Source of the DNA: Zygaena filipendulae
Lineage: Eukaryota > Arthropoda > Insecta > Lepidoptera > Zygaenidae
Assembly: GCA_907165275.2 (NCBI GenBank)
Contig: OU015659.1
Span: 8,598,501 to 8,662,500, forward strand
Direction: 5' to 3'
DNA length: 64,000 bases
Positions within the stretch are counted from its first letter, which is position 1. Each line of letters begins with the position of its first letter. The position numbers and the translations under genes are program-made. The notes under the pieces are model-generated. The model was given only the letters and a program-made list of their open reading frames with translations, did not search any database and was not told the DNA's origin. This document shows, in pieces, positions 44,501-52,730 of the stretch.

Positions 44501-45312
44501 AACAAACAACATACTGTATTTCATAATATAACTTTTGCTGATTTATTGTAACTGAAAATATAATTTATTTATTTATCATTATATTAAAATTAAAATAATT
44601 ATGTTAAAATTAAAATAATTATGAACTTTTTGAGGGCTACTATGAAAACAAATTAAAATTATTGGAAATTTAATGAAATAACTATCAAGTTAAATTGTAT
44701 ACAGTAATTTCGAAAAATGTGTTGGTTATCAGCAATATTTTATCTCTTGTTTCAAATTTTAAGAAAACCTCAACACTTGTTGTCTATACAATATTAAAAT
44801 TAAATAAATTATTTTTAACATTTATGTAAATTAGAGTTGCATTTAATAAATAAGTAAAATAAAACAAATTATTTAATAATACAAATTTTTGTATACATAC
44901 ATGCGGAAGACACCACCTCCCAAAATAGAGGTTTTCCTAGTTTGGGAGATGGGCTTACCTACTTTTGTTCATATTGTTGGTTCAATAAAGTTTATTATTA
45001 TTATCGTGTCATTTAAAATAACAAAATATAGGTATGTGTGCTACTTCACCAGTTGATATTTCCACAAAACATTATCATAAAGTATTACAGGTAACAGGTA
45101 TGTAGTAAAAATAGGTACTTTGTAGTAATAGCACTTCACTATGAAGTTTCTAAAAATTTAATACTTTCAACCTAGCATTGCTATTTGAGTTCCACAAATA
45201 GGTAGGTACATAGTAGGTTACTTACTTCAATGTTTCCCATTGTTTGAAAAGCAGTGAAAACAAACATAAATCCAAATCCAAGTAAAATAACATTTACAAA
45301 TTTACGCTCCAT
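17305..45312 (-). CDS. MFSD11: UNC93-like protein MFSD11, complete eight-exon gene
   Basis: Coding exons in order of transcription: 45312-45226, 33198-33029, 26544-26368, 19776-19605, 19413-19308, 18910-18785, 18017-17713, 17520-17305. All junctions are GT-AG, and phases agree throughout. The product is 452 residues, close to vertebrate MFSD11 (about 450). It is a multi-pass membrane protein of the UNC93 branch of the major facilitator superfamily; its substrate is unknown. Family motifs: GFGFMFVFTAFQTMGN (residues 12-27), WTGQGNYLTLNS, MFFGNLFVF, FFSGVYSPSIGF, GLSGVFIGMGEVLG, CSFLLGFADACFNTQIYSML, and VEW near the end. The coding exons from the third onward are GC-rich against AT-rich introns. 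Intron 1 is 11.8 kb and intron 2 is 6.5 kb, both full of repeats. The C-terminus could differ if the exon at 16380 is used. Confidence 0.93.
17640..17663 (+). mobile_element. End fragment of the TAGGGTTGCCACC hAT MITE
   Basis: TAGTACGGGTGGCAACCCTA, in MFSD11 intron 7, matches the right end of the element at 34574-34947. Confidence 0.45.
18061..18361 (+). mobile_element. Two moth-type non-LTR tails in tandem (MFSD11 intron 6)
   Basis: A partial unit (CCCCGCTGTTTCACCCGCGT) runs into a second (TAATTTCGGAGTTCTCGTGG, GGGATAAAAAGTAGCC) that ends with TTTCGCATTTATAATATTAG. A further scrap lies at about 18525-18675. Confidence 0.5.
18963..19027 (+). repeat. 22-bp tandem repeat, three units
   Basis: Units start at 18963, 18985 and 19007, each containing AGATGTGCCGCGA. 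Units 1 and 2 differ by one base; unit 3 is more diverged. It lies in MFSD11 intron 5, about 50 bases upstream of exon 6. Confidence 0.8.
19797..19900 (-). repeat. LINE 3' tail scrap
   Basis: TATTCTTTATTGTCACCAGC and AAGGGCGGCCTTAATGCTTA are words typical of LINE 3' ends in moths, here reversed. MFSD11 intron 3. Confidence 0.35.
21102..21311 (+). mobile_element. Moth-type non-LTR tail, short form, well preserved
   Basis: Clean short-form copy: TGCCCCGCGGTTTCACCCGC, GGGATAAAAAGTACCCTATG, GCATGCCAAATTTCATCC, CAGCCGTTTTTGCGTGATTG, ending TTTCGCATTTATAATATTAG. It serves as a reference for the other copies. Confidence 0.65.
21395..21630 (-). mobile_element. MITE of the GTCCGTCTTGTAGATTAA family, copy 3 (truncated)
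   Basis: Reverse orientation. The central TGACGTCAC words and the AAATACGTGTCCAATA word are present; both termini are degraded. Confidence 0.6.
22058..22500 (+). repeat. 5' LTR of a non-autonomous LTR retrotransposon
   Basis: 443-bp direct repeat of 23694-24132, starting TGTCGGCGAGAGGGTAG and ending TTTCCTACA. A TATAAAA box lies at 22174-22180 with a TTCAGT initiator-like word about 50 bases on. Nearly identical to the other LTR except for the last 40 bases. Confidence 0.75.
23694..24132 (+). repeat. 3' LTR of the non-autonomous LTR retrotransposon
   Basis: 439-bp copy of 22058-22500. The open frames called across it (87 and 67 codons) are accidental. Confidence 0.75.
24870..25470 (-). mobile_element. 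Moth-type repeat cluster, non-LTR tail plus duplicated block
   Basis: 24870-25047 is a reversed non-LTR tail (CTGTCTGTCTGTCTGTTTCG to GGATGAAACCGCGGGGCACA). Next to it, CACCAAGTCGGGATCTGATG at about 25101 recurs diverged at about 25372, each followed by GAGGGAACTCTT. This shows a degenerate duplicated block of about 270 bases. Non-coding. Confidence 0.45.
25504..25886. mobile_element. Foldback MITE with ~140-bp arms
   Basis: 25504-25644 (starting AAAACCGACTTCCAAAAACA) returns as its reverse complement at 25737-25886, with small indels. The central spacer of about 92 bases is GC-richer. It could fold into a long hairpin in the MFSD11 pre-mRNA. Non-coding. Confidence 0.75.
26075..26292 (-). 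mobile_element. Moth-type non-LTR tail, reversed
   Basis: CTAATATTATAAATGCGAAA at the start, GTTACGCTTTCACGCCTTAA, then CCGCGGGGACTCC and a degraded GGGCAAAACCGTGGAGAACA. It ends about 75 bases from MFSD11 exon 3. Confidence 0.5.
26636..26915 (+). other. GC-richer open-frame island, unidentified
   Basis: Starts right after a scrap (26606-26637) of the GTCCGTCTTGTAGATTAA MITE. Two overlapping plus-strand frames (102 and 86 codons) are open, with GC-rich composition, inside MFSD11 intron 2. No motif is recognised. It may be a degraded transposon coding piece. Confidence 0.25.
27764..27996. mobile_element. Foldback MITE (TTGCCGCAATCAGAG family), full copy 2
   Basis: Complete palindromic copy: GCCGCACTCAGAGTCGAC at the left end pairs with the right end. 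The arms run about 100 bases through ACTGCCGCAATCAGA and TTAATGTTAACTGGCATTTA to a short loop. The copy at 7222 keeps the inner part. Confidence 0.75.
28138..29607. mobile_element. Probable non-autonomous DNA element with repeated CTCGAGCGCGTCAGAT motifs
   Basis: The motif ACTCGAGCGCGTCAGAT or a close variant occurs at about 28314, 28444 and 28583 on the plus strand, spaced about 130-140 bases. It occurs reversed at about 29417, with degraded reversed forms near 29287 and 29556. A related GACTCGAGCGTCG lies at 28171. The ends read TAGTACGG and CCGTACTA, a possible short inverted repeat. No coding motif. The ends are provisional. Confidence 0.5.
30152..30474 (-). mobile_element. MITE of the GTCCGTCTTGTAGATTAA family, copy 4
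   Basis: Reversed full-length copy from GGGATGTTTACGAC to ATCAAATAGCCCAT, in MFSD11 intron 2. Central TGACGTCA words are present. Confidence 0.7.
31351..31533 (-). mobile_element. Moth-type non-LTR tail, reversed
   Basis: CTGTCTGTCTGTTACCTTTT through TTAACGCGGATGAAACCGCG. Short form, diverged. Confidence 0.5.
32114..32602 (-). mobile_element. Moth-type non-LTR tail, long form, reversed
   Basis: Reverse of the long form at 5341. It starts near ATACTTATAATACAGAAGAG, contains TTTGTCTGTCTGTCTGTATG, CATGCACGTTGTCAGGGTAC and CCGCGGGAACTCCG, and ends GGTGAAACCGGGCGGCACAG. Confidence 0.6.
32603..32995 (-). mobile_element. Two further reversed non-LTR tails in tandem
   Basis: One unit runs to about 32800 (GGTGAAACCGCACGGGTCAG) and a second from about 32815 to 32995 (GGGTGAAACCGCGGGAATCA). 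The array ends about 34 bases from MFSD11 exon 2. Confidence 0.5.
34574..34947. mobile_element. hAT-type MITE with 8-bp target duplication
   Basis: The ends TAGGGTTGCCACC and GGTGGCAACCCTA are inverted repeats, flanked on both sides by ATTCCAGT (34566-34573 and 34948-34955). An 8-bp duplication with TAGGG-type ends is the hAT signature. 374 bp, non-coding; the interior has repeated TAATACTATATAAT words. Confidence 0.8.
35529..35572 (+). repeat. (AAT)n microsatellite
   Basis: About fourteen uninterrupted AAT/ATA units. Confidence 0.9.
36091..36324 (-). pseudogene. hAT transposase C-terminal fragment
   Basis: A 77-codon remnant. It matches the hAT dimerisation pattern of a leucine-rich segment, FPS-x-YLCE, F-x-KM and a lysine run (KKMIFLKNKH), then an arginine-rich helix and NPKD. 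The catalytic core and DNA-binding parts are missing upstream, where non-LTR repeats have inserted. Not functional. Confidence 0.6.
36403..36586 (+). mobile_element. Moth-type non-LTR tail, short form, inside the hAT relic
   Basis: TGCCCCGCGGTTTCACCCGC to CAGCCGTTTTTGCGTGATTG. A different repeat with CAGACGGACAGACAGACAG follows to about 36860. Confidence 0.55.
37318..37923 (-). mobile_element. Non-LTR-type repeat with duplicated AATTCAACCCC block
   Basis: Contains AATTCAACCCCCAAGGGGGT at about 37452 and a diverged second block at about 37598, each followed by GATGAAA...AAAGTTTGTATG. It ends GTGAAACCGCGGGGCTCAGC. Non-coding. Confidence 0.5.
37940..38361 (-). mobile_element. Moth-type non-LTR tail, long form, reversed, truncated
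   Basis: TAATAAAACTGTAGAGAGGT to TTCCCGCGGGAACT. It lacks the final CCGCGGGTGAAACC block. Confidence 0.55.
38690..39187 (+). mobile_element. 5'-truncated Jockey-like LINE with 14-bp target duplication
   Basis: The coding part (38693-39000) is one open frame, VYKTYIRPRLTYAAPAWYAL onward, the conserved region after the reverse transcriptase in Jockey/R1-type LINEs. It ends in a normal TGA at 38998-39000. A GC-rich 3' untranslated part of about 190 bases follows. TTCATCTGGCCCTG flanks the piece on both sides (38676-38689 and 39188-39201). No poly(A) tail is seen before the right copy. Confidence 0.7.
39610..39627 (+). repeat. Homopolymer G tract
   Basis: About 18 consecutive G residues; length may be uncertain in the assembly. 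Confidence 0.9.
39745..40245 (+). mobile_element. Moth-type non-LTR tail, long form
   Basis: Begins CGGTTTCACCCGCGGTAATT and runs through the CAGACAGACAGACAAAA tract to TACAGTTTTATTATAAGTAT. A small AT-rich insertion of about 35 bases at about 39908-39942 splits the AGAGCTC/TCGAAAGCGC junction. Confidence 0.6.
41715..42338 (+). mobile_element. MITE of the GGGTACTTGCATGAA family, intact copy 2
   Basis: TA-flanked, 624 bp, collinear with the copy at 11102. It shows what the split third copy looked like before insertion: around 42219 it has TCTAAAGTAGG and around 42299 ATATCTTTAAAATAGAC, the two sites hit in the 45892 copy. Confidence 0.8.
42670..43345 (-). mobile_element. Cluster of four partial non-LTR tails
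   Basis: Reversed pieces at about 42675-42800, 42855-43010, 43076-43175 and 43205-43335. Each has a CACGTTGTC or TGTCAGGGGTACAG word followed by GGTACTTTT-like sequence. A perfect hairpin marks one junction (43044-43102). Confidence 0.45.
43044..43102. repeat. Perfect inverted repeat, 28-bp arms, 3-base loop
   Basis: 43044-43071 pairs exactly with 43075-43102 (arm ends CTGTACCCCTGACA). It consists of non-LTR tail sequence joined head to head. Confidence 0.85.
43585..43677. repeat. Perfect hairpin, 43-bp arms, 7-base loop
   Basis: 43585-43627 and 43635-43677 are exact reverse complements, with a loop of ACTAGGA. The arms contain GGGAAAAAGATTGGGTAACT and GGATAAGTATACACTTA. No similar sequence is seen elsewhere in the window. 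Located in MFSD11 intron 1. Confidence 0.9.
43917..44240 (+). mobile_element. MITE of the GTCCGTCTTGTAGATTAA family, copy 5
   Basis: GGCTATTTGACAAATTTTG to GTTGTCAATATCCCTATT, with the central TGACGTCAC words. MFSD11 intron 1. Confidence 0.65.
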
Positions 45313-45891
45313 TGTTATTTTATTATTTATCACCTCTCTCAAAATCTATGCGTTTACGGCGCTAGCTTATTCTTTGCATTAAATGCGACCGATCACCACT
45401 CGATACCTAAACACTATGCCATGCATGGCCGATGAAATGTTTTCTCTGTCCGAAGCTCGAAGGCGTCCACGCAATCATGCGTTCTCCAATTCCAATCTTC
45501 AACCTTCCTTCCCCCACAACACAAGTCACAACTAATCACAATGCGTAAATTAATGTAGTAAATAACTTAGTTTATTTATTTATGATTTTATTCAGACACG
45601 AAACTTATAAACACAATATAAAGTATATATCACAGAGTACTTTTTGTATATATCGTCCAATCGCGTCCAATGAATAACTTATTTACGAAGTAGGTAATCA
45701 TGAGTTGGTATCAGAGAGAAGGTAATCACTACGTGTTGGTATAAAGTTATTTTAATTGTGGATTTTATTGTTTGTAAACATCACAAATTAACTAGACATA
45801 TATCGTAGACATCTTTTTTTTCTTCTTCTTCTTTAATAATGGCGTCTATAATATAGAGTCTCAGAAGAATAACTAAATAGCGTAGACGGTA
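45313..45891. other. Upstream region of MFSD11, no gene seen
   Basis: Presumed promoter and 5' untranslated region of MFSD11. No TATA box is placed. A loose end word GAGAGAAGGTAATCACTACG at about 45715 matches the terminal repeat of the family at 59098. Confidence 0.35.
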
Positions 45892-46460
45892 GGGTACTTG
45901 CATGAATTTTTTTTTTCAGTCTATTTTAAAGCGTCATTTACACTCGCGTACGAGCAACGAGGCGAACCACGCGGCGAGCCCCGAGCGACTGTTTACATTC
46001 GCGCTTCGTCGCTCGCCGCGTGGTTCGCCTCGCCGCTCGTGCCGCTCGCGTCCCCCGGAGCGGCTTTTTTGTCACGAGTCAAAGGGACGAAAAAGGAGCA
46101 AGGGGCGCGGGGCGAGGGACGAGGCGCGAGTGTGAACAGGCGCTAGGGGCTCGCCGCGTGGTTCGCCTCGTCACTCGCACCGCTCGCTTCCGGAGCGGTT
46201 TTTTGGTCACGAGTCAAAGGACCTCGCGTCAAAGCGAGCGTGGTGTTTACACTCGCGTTCTCGCTTCAGTCGGGTTTCAACTTTGGGCCGCGATGGTTGT
46301 GTGCTTTTAAACTGCATAATTGGATTGGTTGTAACTTGCAACAAGAAACGTTTTGGTTTCTAGAATTATTTTAAAAGAAACCGATTTGGGATCCCAAACA
46401 TAGATTCCACAAAAATAACCAAAAAGTAAACGTTATATGGACTAGATTTTATTAAGAAAC

Positions 46461-47110
46461 TAGCTGTGCTCCGCGGTTTCACCCGCGTGAAAAGTTTTTA
46501 TGTAACAACTTTTTTTTCTTGACATCCGATTTGAATGAAACAAAGCCTATAATTATGTAGATCCAGGCTAAGCTTAATCTACCTGCGAAAACCGCATGAC
46601 AATCCGTTCAGTAGATTCAGAGATTATCGCAAACTGAGAGACAGACAGACAGAAAAGATTTTTTAAAACCCCTTTTTTTATAGTTGGTTACTCTTCGTTT
46701 ATCGTCCCCTGTCAATTTTTGTTAAAAATATTCAATGTACAGAATCGCGGATTCTACTCTTTTATTATATTAGTACTAGCTGTGCCCGCGGTTTCACCCG
46801 CGCGAAAAGTTTCTATACAACAACTTTTTTTTATACAACAACTTCTTTTCCCGACATCCGATTTCAATTAAACAAAGCCTATGTAACTCCAGGTTAAGCT
46901 TAATCCTAAACCGCATGACAATCCGTTCAGTAGATTCGGAGATTATCGTGAACAGACAGAAAGACAGAAAACATTTTTAAAAACCCTTTTTTTGTGCTTG
47001 GTTACTCTTCCCCCCCCGTCCGTCCGCTCCGTTCCGTCCCCTGTCAGTTTTTGTTAAAAATATTCAATGTACAGAATCGCGGATTCTTTCTATCTTTTAT
47101 AGATAGATAG
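46461..47110 (+). mobile_element. Two non-LTR tails inside the left 2.3-kb copy
   Basis: Two related units, each with CGCGGTTTCACCCGCG near its start and AATATTCAATGTACAGAATC near its end (46461-46770 and 46785-47100). Their mirror images are at 56385-57020. A (TAGA)n tract follows at about 47100-47116. Confidence 0.55.
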
Positions 47111-47702
47111 ATAGATATGTAGACCTCCAACCGTACTAAACAATAAACCTTTCGACAGCATCTCCTGCGCAAAAAACAGTCGATGACACCCGGCGCAGAA
47201 GAAGATGATATTGACAATTTTATTTATTTTATTTTTTTAAATTATTTATTTAAAGTTAAATTATTTATTTAATTTATTTATTTTACTAGCTATTATATTC
47301 TAGCGTTTCCCCGCGGTGTCATCCGCGTTAATTTCAAAGATCCTGCGGGAATTCCGGGATAAAAAGTACCCTATCTGTTATTCTGAATTGCTTCTACTTG
47401 AATCAAGATCAAAATATTAGCCTATACATGCATTTAATTTTCGACGTTTACAAAATAATGGTTAACGACATCTCTTGATTATTTCAGGAATAAATGAAAT
47501 TTTAACCGTCGAGAACCTGTATCACGCACATACAGGCACAGGACAGTTCAAATTTCAAAAAACTTTTGTTACCAATACATAGATGGCGCAATATTAATAC
47601 AATAATTATTAGCCAAGCTTGGTAAAAAATCCTATAGAGCAGATAGCAGAGTATTATATTATCTGTGGTAGATATATAATATGATAATAGGAATCTATAG
47701 CT

Positions 47703-47708
<6 letters not shown>

Positions 47709-47736
<28 letters not shown>

Positions 47737-48450
47737 AATTAATGCACACAAGGACAACATAAAAAGAAAGAAAGTATAAAAGTAAACATGTACAAGGGTC
47801 ATGCTTATTCCATACAATTGGAATTTCTTCCAGCAGACCCGCAACAGGAGAACCGGTTAGAATTGGCAGATCTGGTGTGCCTCAATTTGATAGAATATAT
47901 AAAACACTATACAGAAATACTTAAAAAAAAAAAAAGAAGAATATGAATATTACCTAACAACACACATATTATTTAATAAGATGATATAAATAATAACTTT
48001 ATATACAATAAATAAATACATAATTACAAATAAATACAAAAATAAATAAATAAATACAATAACTACACAGGCAGAGACAGATAGTGTTCCTTGACTCGCT
48101 TTTTAAATAAGGAGATAGGTAGTCCTACAGTCGCGGATTTCATGAGGCAGAGAGTTCCACAAGGCAACTGCGCGGAAAGAGAAAGAAGAGGAAAAGAATT
48201 TGGTTCTGTTGGTATTGCCAGGTACAGATAGACGTGTTTTAAGGTGTGATCTACAGATAGAATCTGGTGGTCGGAAAAAGGAAAAACGTTCACGCAGGTA
48301 GGGAGGGGAGGTTGGGCTATGCAAGATATTAAATAGTAGAAAAAGGATCCGAGTTTCCCTACGGTGGCGGATAGGAAGCCATTTGAGTTCCTTGCGAAAC
48401 TGAGAGACATGATCGAATTTTCTTAAGAAACTAGCTTAATTATTATTATT
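47709..48450 (-). mobile_element. 5'-truncated LINE 3' end inserted in the left copy only
   Basis: On the minus strand the end of a LINE ORF2 is readable in two frames: ALWNSLPHEIRDCRT in one, then FKKRVKEHYLSLPV in the next. The C-terminal pattern LWNSLP...FK-x-R-x-K is typical of CR1/Jockey-type LINEs. A single frameshift separates the two parts. A 3' part of about 270 bases follows, rich in AAATAAATAAAT and ending in (TAAA)n at 47709. The right copy has an empty site here. Confidence 0.7.
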
Positions 48451-48772
48451 TTTTGATATTTTTATAGCTGTTTTATTGTAAAGTTTCAAATATTGTTTCA
48501 AATATTGTAAAGTTGAAATCCATTCAGTAGTTTTTGCGTGAAAACGTAACAAACATCCATACAATCCATACAAACTTTATAATATAAAGATTTTTAGAAT
48601 AATAAGTAAGGATTTCATTTATTAAAATTAATCGAGTAGTAGTAAAAGCTCAGTAAGCAAAGTCGTCTTGTTGCCGCTAACACTTCGACATCCTCCCTTG
48701 TTGCTAGCTCAAAGACAACTGAATTGAACGCACTGCAGGCCGCAGCTCTTTTGTCTCTTTTCCATCGATCGT

Positions 48773-48972
48773 GCGGTCGCGGTCGCACGCACGAGCGACG
48801 GGACGAGGTAGCGTTTACACTCGCACCTCGTACCCCACCACGAAACGAAGCACAAGACGAGGAACGAGGTGCGAGTGTAAACGCCGATAAAACAGCGTTT
48901 ACACTCGCGCCTCGTACCTGGCCACAAGACGAACCACGAGGCGAGGAACGAGGCGCGAGTGTAAATCCCGTA
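48773..48972. repeat. GC-rich array of ~75-bp palindromes at the inner end of the left copy
   Basis: Two successive units each start TTTACACTCGC(A/G)CCTCGT and close with the reverse complement ACGAGG(T/C)GCGAGTGTAAA. They lie at about 48817-48882 and 48897-48965. The mirror pair is at 49073-49225. Each unit by itself can form a hairpin. Confidence 0.7.
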
Positions 48973-50067
48973 TAAGGATATATGGCCTACTTAGACATAG
49001 CAAGAAAAAGAAAAATAATATATGCATAAATTAATGAAATAGAGCGTTTCAAAGTTCCTACTTTATACGGGATTTACACTCGCGCCTCGTTCCTCGCCTC
49101 GTGGTTCGTCTTGTGGCCAGGTACGAGGCGCGAGTGTAAACGCTGTTTTATCGGCGTTTACACTCGCACCTCGTTCCTCGTCTTGTGCTTCGTTTCGTGG
49201 TGGGGTACGAGGTGCGAGTGTAAACGCTGCCTCGTCCCGTCGCTCGTGCGTGCGACCGCGACCGCACGATCGATGGAAAAGAGACAAAAGAGCTGCGGCC
49301 TGCAGTGCGTTCAGTTCAGTTGTCTTTGAGCTAGCAACAAGGGAGGATGTCGAAGTGTTAGCGGCAACAAGACGACTTTGCTTTCTGAGCTTTTACTACT
49401 ACTCGATTAATTTTAATAAATGAAATCCTTACTTATTATTCTAAAAATCTTTATATTATAAAGTTTGTATGGATTGTATGGATGTTTGTTACGTTTTCAC
49501 GCAAAAACTACTGAATGGATTTCAACTTTACAATATTTGAAACAATATTTGAAACTTTACAATAAAACAGCTATAAAAATATCAAAAAATAATAGCTATA
49601 GATTCCTATTATCATATTATATATCTACTGTCTGCTATCTGCTCTATAGGATTTTTTACCAAGCTTGGCTAATAATTATTGTATTAATATTGCGCCATCT
49701 ATGTATTGCTAACAAAAGTTTTTTGAAACGTGAACTGTCCTGTGCCTGTATGTGCGTGATACAGGTTCTCGACGGTTAAAATTTCATTTATTCCTGAAAT
49801 AATCAAGAGATGTCGTTAACCATTATTTTGTAAACGTCGAAAATTAAATGCATGTATAGGCTAATATTTTGATCTTGCTTCAAGTAGAAGCAATTCAGAA
49901 TAACAGATAGGGTACTTTTTATCCCGGAATTCCCACAGGATCTTTGAAATTAACGCGGATGACACCGCGGGGAAACGCTAGAATATAATAGCTAGTAAAA
50001 TAAATAAATAATTAAACTTTAAATAAATAATTAAAAAAAATAAAATAAATAGAATTGTCAATATCAT

Positions 50068-50227
50068 TGTTATGTTTCAGTCAATTTATATCAAGTTTAT
50101 GGCAACACTCCCTCCTCACACTTGTAAAATACTTAAGATAGAATAATGGCGTGATTGTGATTTTGCATGTTCTTAAAATAAAGATTTAATTAATAAATAT
50201 AATGTAGTTATAATTTAATACATAACA
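50068..50227 (+). repeat. 5' LTR of the Gypsy element
   Basis: 160 bp, short for a Gypsy LTR, TG...CA ends. Contains AATAAA-type words near its 3' end. Confidence 0.9.
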
Positions 50228-50336
50228 AATACGAGGATGGGATTCTGGTAAAAGTGATGCTGTAAAAGAAAGAACTATTTGAAGATAATAAGGTAAAAGG
50301 ATTTTCAATTAATAAATAGATTTGTACTGAAAGCAA

Positions 50337-52730
50337 ATGGCGTACTTAGGCATAACCTCCATTGAATACAATGAAGATGAAAAATTCTCAACATATTTGG
50401 AACGGTTTAATAACTTTGTTGAAAGTAACGCAATAGAAGAAAAAAGAAGAAAGTCCGTTTTTCTAACAGTAATAGGAGCAAAAAGTTACGCCTTGTTGAA
50501 AAATTTATGTATTCCGGAATCTCCCACCGACAAAACTCTTAACGAAATTAAAGATATTTTACTTGCTCATTTTGAACCTAAAGGATCTGTAGTAGCTGAC
50601 AGATATAAGTTTAATCAAAGAATCCAAAATCAAAGCGAATCAATTAGAGAATATATTACGGAACTAAAAAGACTGTCTGTTAACTGCAAATATGGAGAAA
50701 ATTTAAATGAGATGATCAGAGATAGGTTCATATCAGGTATTAGGGAGCAAAAAATAAAATTGAGAATATTAAATGAACAAGAGGAAGGTATGACATTAAA
50801 CAAGGCAGTTGAAATGGCCTTGTCAATGGAAAAAAGTGATAAAAATATAAAGGAGATGACAACTGGCTTTGAAGATAGCAGGATACACAAATTGGAAAAT
50901 AGATCAGGACATGTATTAAATAAACAAAACTTTAGTAAAGAAAATTTTCAGAGAAAAAATATTAAAGAATTTTCAGGTAGTTCTAAATTTCAGAAAAGGT
51001 ACTTTGGACATACAAATAGGCAACGAGGAGAGCAGCTAAGAGAAGACAACGATTTTAGGAGAGATGCCAATCCTTCACAGACAAGACACGGTGATCAATA
51101 TCGCAGACCTCAGATGAACGGACAGTGTAAGTGTTGTGGTAAGATCGGTCATAATAAAGAAAAGTGTTGGTTTAAGGACCGAAAGTGTCGAGAGTGTGGA
51201 CGAGTAGGACATTTACAGTATATGTGTCAAAAAGGAAAAAGTCTACATTATTTTAACGGTCAAAATAATATGTTCGTACTAGCTGATTCAAACTCACCTT
51301 ATAGTAAAGTATTAAATGTTAATAATGTTAATTTATCTATGGAAATTGATACAGGTAGTGCTGTTAGTGCAATTAACTTAAATACATATAAACAATATTT
51401 CAGTAATATACCAATAATGACAAGTAATTTAAAATTAAGATCATATGATTTGACACCAATAAATCCTATAGGTTACATAGATACCTTAGTGATATATGAT
51501 GGAAAACATCATAAATTACCTTTGTATATTTTTGATAAGGGGGGACCTCCATTAATTGGTAGAAATTGGTTAAAGCACATTTGTTTGCTTAACTTGAATA
51601 CATTACAAGAAAATCCTATTGAAGTTAAGGAAAAGTTAAAGTCTATGTTTTCAAAAGTTTTTACTACTTCATTGGGTACATATACAGGTCAACAAATTGA
51701 GTTGAAACTTAAAGAAAATACAAGTCCTAAATATTTTAAAGCCAGGCCTTTGCCCTATACAATGAAAGAATTAGTGGAAGCAGAAATAAATAGGTTAGTT
51801 AAAGAAAATATATTATCTCCGGTGCAGTCAGCTGATTGGGCAAGTCCTATAGTTCCAGTATTAAAAGATAATGGTAAGTTGCGAATTTGTGGCGATTTTA
51901 AAGTAACTATAAATCAATATTTAGAGGATAATAAACACCCTATCCCAAGGATAGAGGATATATTTGTTAATTTACAGAAAGGACAGAAGTTTTCAAAAAT
52001 AGATTTAGCACATGCTTATCAACAATGTATACTTTCTGATGAATCTAAAAAGTTAGTTGTTATCAATACACATATGGGTTTGTTTGCATACAACAGGTTA
52101 CCTTTTGGCATTAAGACAGCACCAAATATATTTCAGAACATTATGGATCAATTGTTTAAAGGTTTAGAAGGAAAAGGTATAGCCACTTTCCAAGATGATA
52201 TTGTTATCACTGGAAAAGATGATAATGAGCATTTAAATAACCTAAAATTAGTTTTAACAAAACTCCAAGATGTGGGCTTAACTGTCAGTATAGACAAATG
52301 TATAATCATGGCACCTAGTATCCGTTATCTAGGTTATGTGTTGTCTTCAGAGGGACTTTTGCCTGATGAAAAGAATGTTACAGCTATTTCACAAGCACCA
52401 GAACCTAAAAATATGTCAGAGCTAAAATCTTTTCTTGGCATGATTAATTATTATGTTAAGTTTATTCCCAATGCAGCTACATTGCTATCACCTTTGTATA
52501 ATCTTACAAAAAAGAATATTACTTTTTATTTTAATAGAGATTGTAAAAATGCTTTCCGTAAGGTAAAGGAAATATTAGTTTCTCCTGTAGTCTTGGCACA
52601 TTATGATCCTCAGGCTGAGTTGTATTTGGCTTGTGATGCTAGTGCATACGGTTTGGGAGCTGTACTGTCCCAAAAGAAAAATGGTGTTGAGAGGCCCATA
52701 GCTTATGCCTCACGTACAGTCGCGGAATGA
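50337..52730 (+). pseudogene. Gypsy gag-pol, N-terminal part (gag, protease, RT, start of RNase H)
   Basis: 797 codons from the ATG at 50337. Order of parts: gag-like N-terminus; two zinc knuckles at about residues 263-296 (CKCCGKIGHNKEKC and CRECGRVGHLQYMC); aspartic protease with DTGSA at about 337; and reverse transcriptase from about 460 to 660, with ATFQDDIVITG holding the active-site aspartates (FQDD instead of YVDD). The tether and first RNase H motif YLACDASAYG lie near 762. The reading ends in a TGA that belongs to the terminal repeat of the inserted mariner-type element, so the stop is not original. Gag and pol are fused in one frame with no frameshift. Confidence 0.88.

Larger units (their letters stand above)
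33199..45225 (-). other. MFSD11 intron 1, 12 kb of repeats
   Basis: No other gene is supported inside. Besides the elements listed separately, it holds scraps of non-LTR tails at about 33820-33945 and 34160-34320, an (AAT)n microsatellite at about 35529-35572, and a run of about 18 G at 39610-39627. The stretch from about 40250 to 41400 shows nothing I can identify. A LINE-tail scrap (GGCGGACTTAATGCC) sits at about 41480-41500. Confidence 0.5.
45931..48972 (+). mobile_element. Left copy of the inverted 2.3-kb element
   Basis: Starts GCGTCATTTACACTCGCG and ends GTGTAAATCCCGTA, flanked by TAAA (45927-45930) and TAAG (48973-48976, TAAA with one change). Its inner ends share ATTTACACTCGCG in inverted orientation. 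About 340 bases at the left and 240 at the right are GC-rich and built of small palindromes. The interior carries non-LTR tails (46461-46770, 46785-47100, 47291-47390) and anonymous DNA, with no conserved coding. Its reverse complement is the right copy. A LINE tail (47709-48450) is inserted only in this copy. Confidence 0.75.

Noticed and set aside
45898..46310. Arginine- and alanine-rich open frames, mirrored at 57169-57584 and 48709-49329
   Set aside because: Produced by GC-rich palindromes; frames are open on both strands and have no domain.
50630..50890. Minus-strand frame opposite the Gypsy gag
   Set aside because: Lies wholly within the coding frame on the other strand and has no motif.
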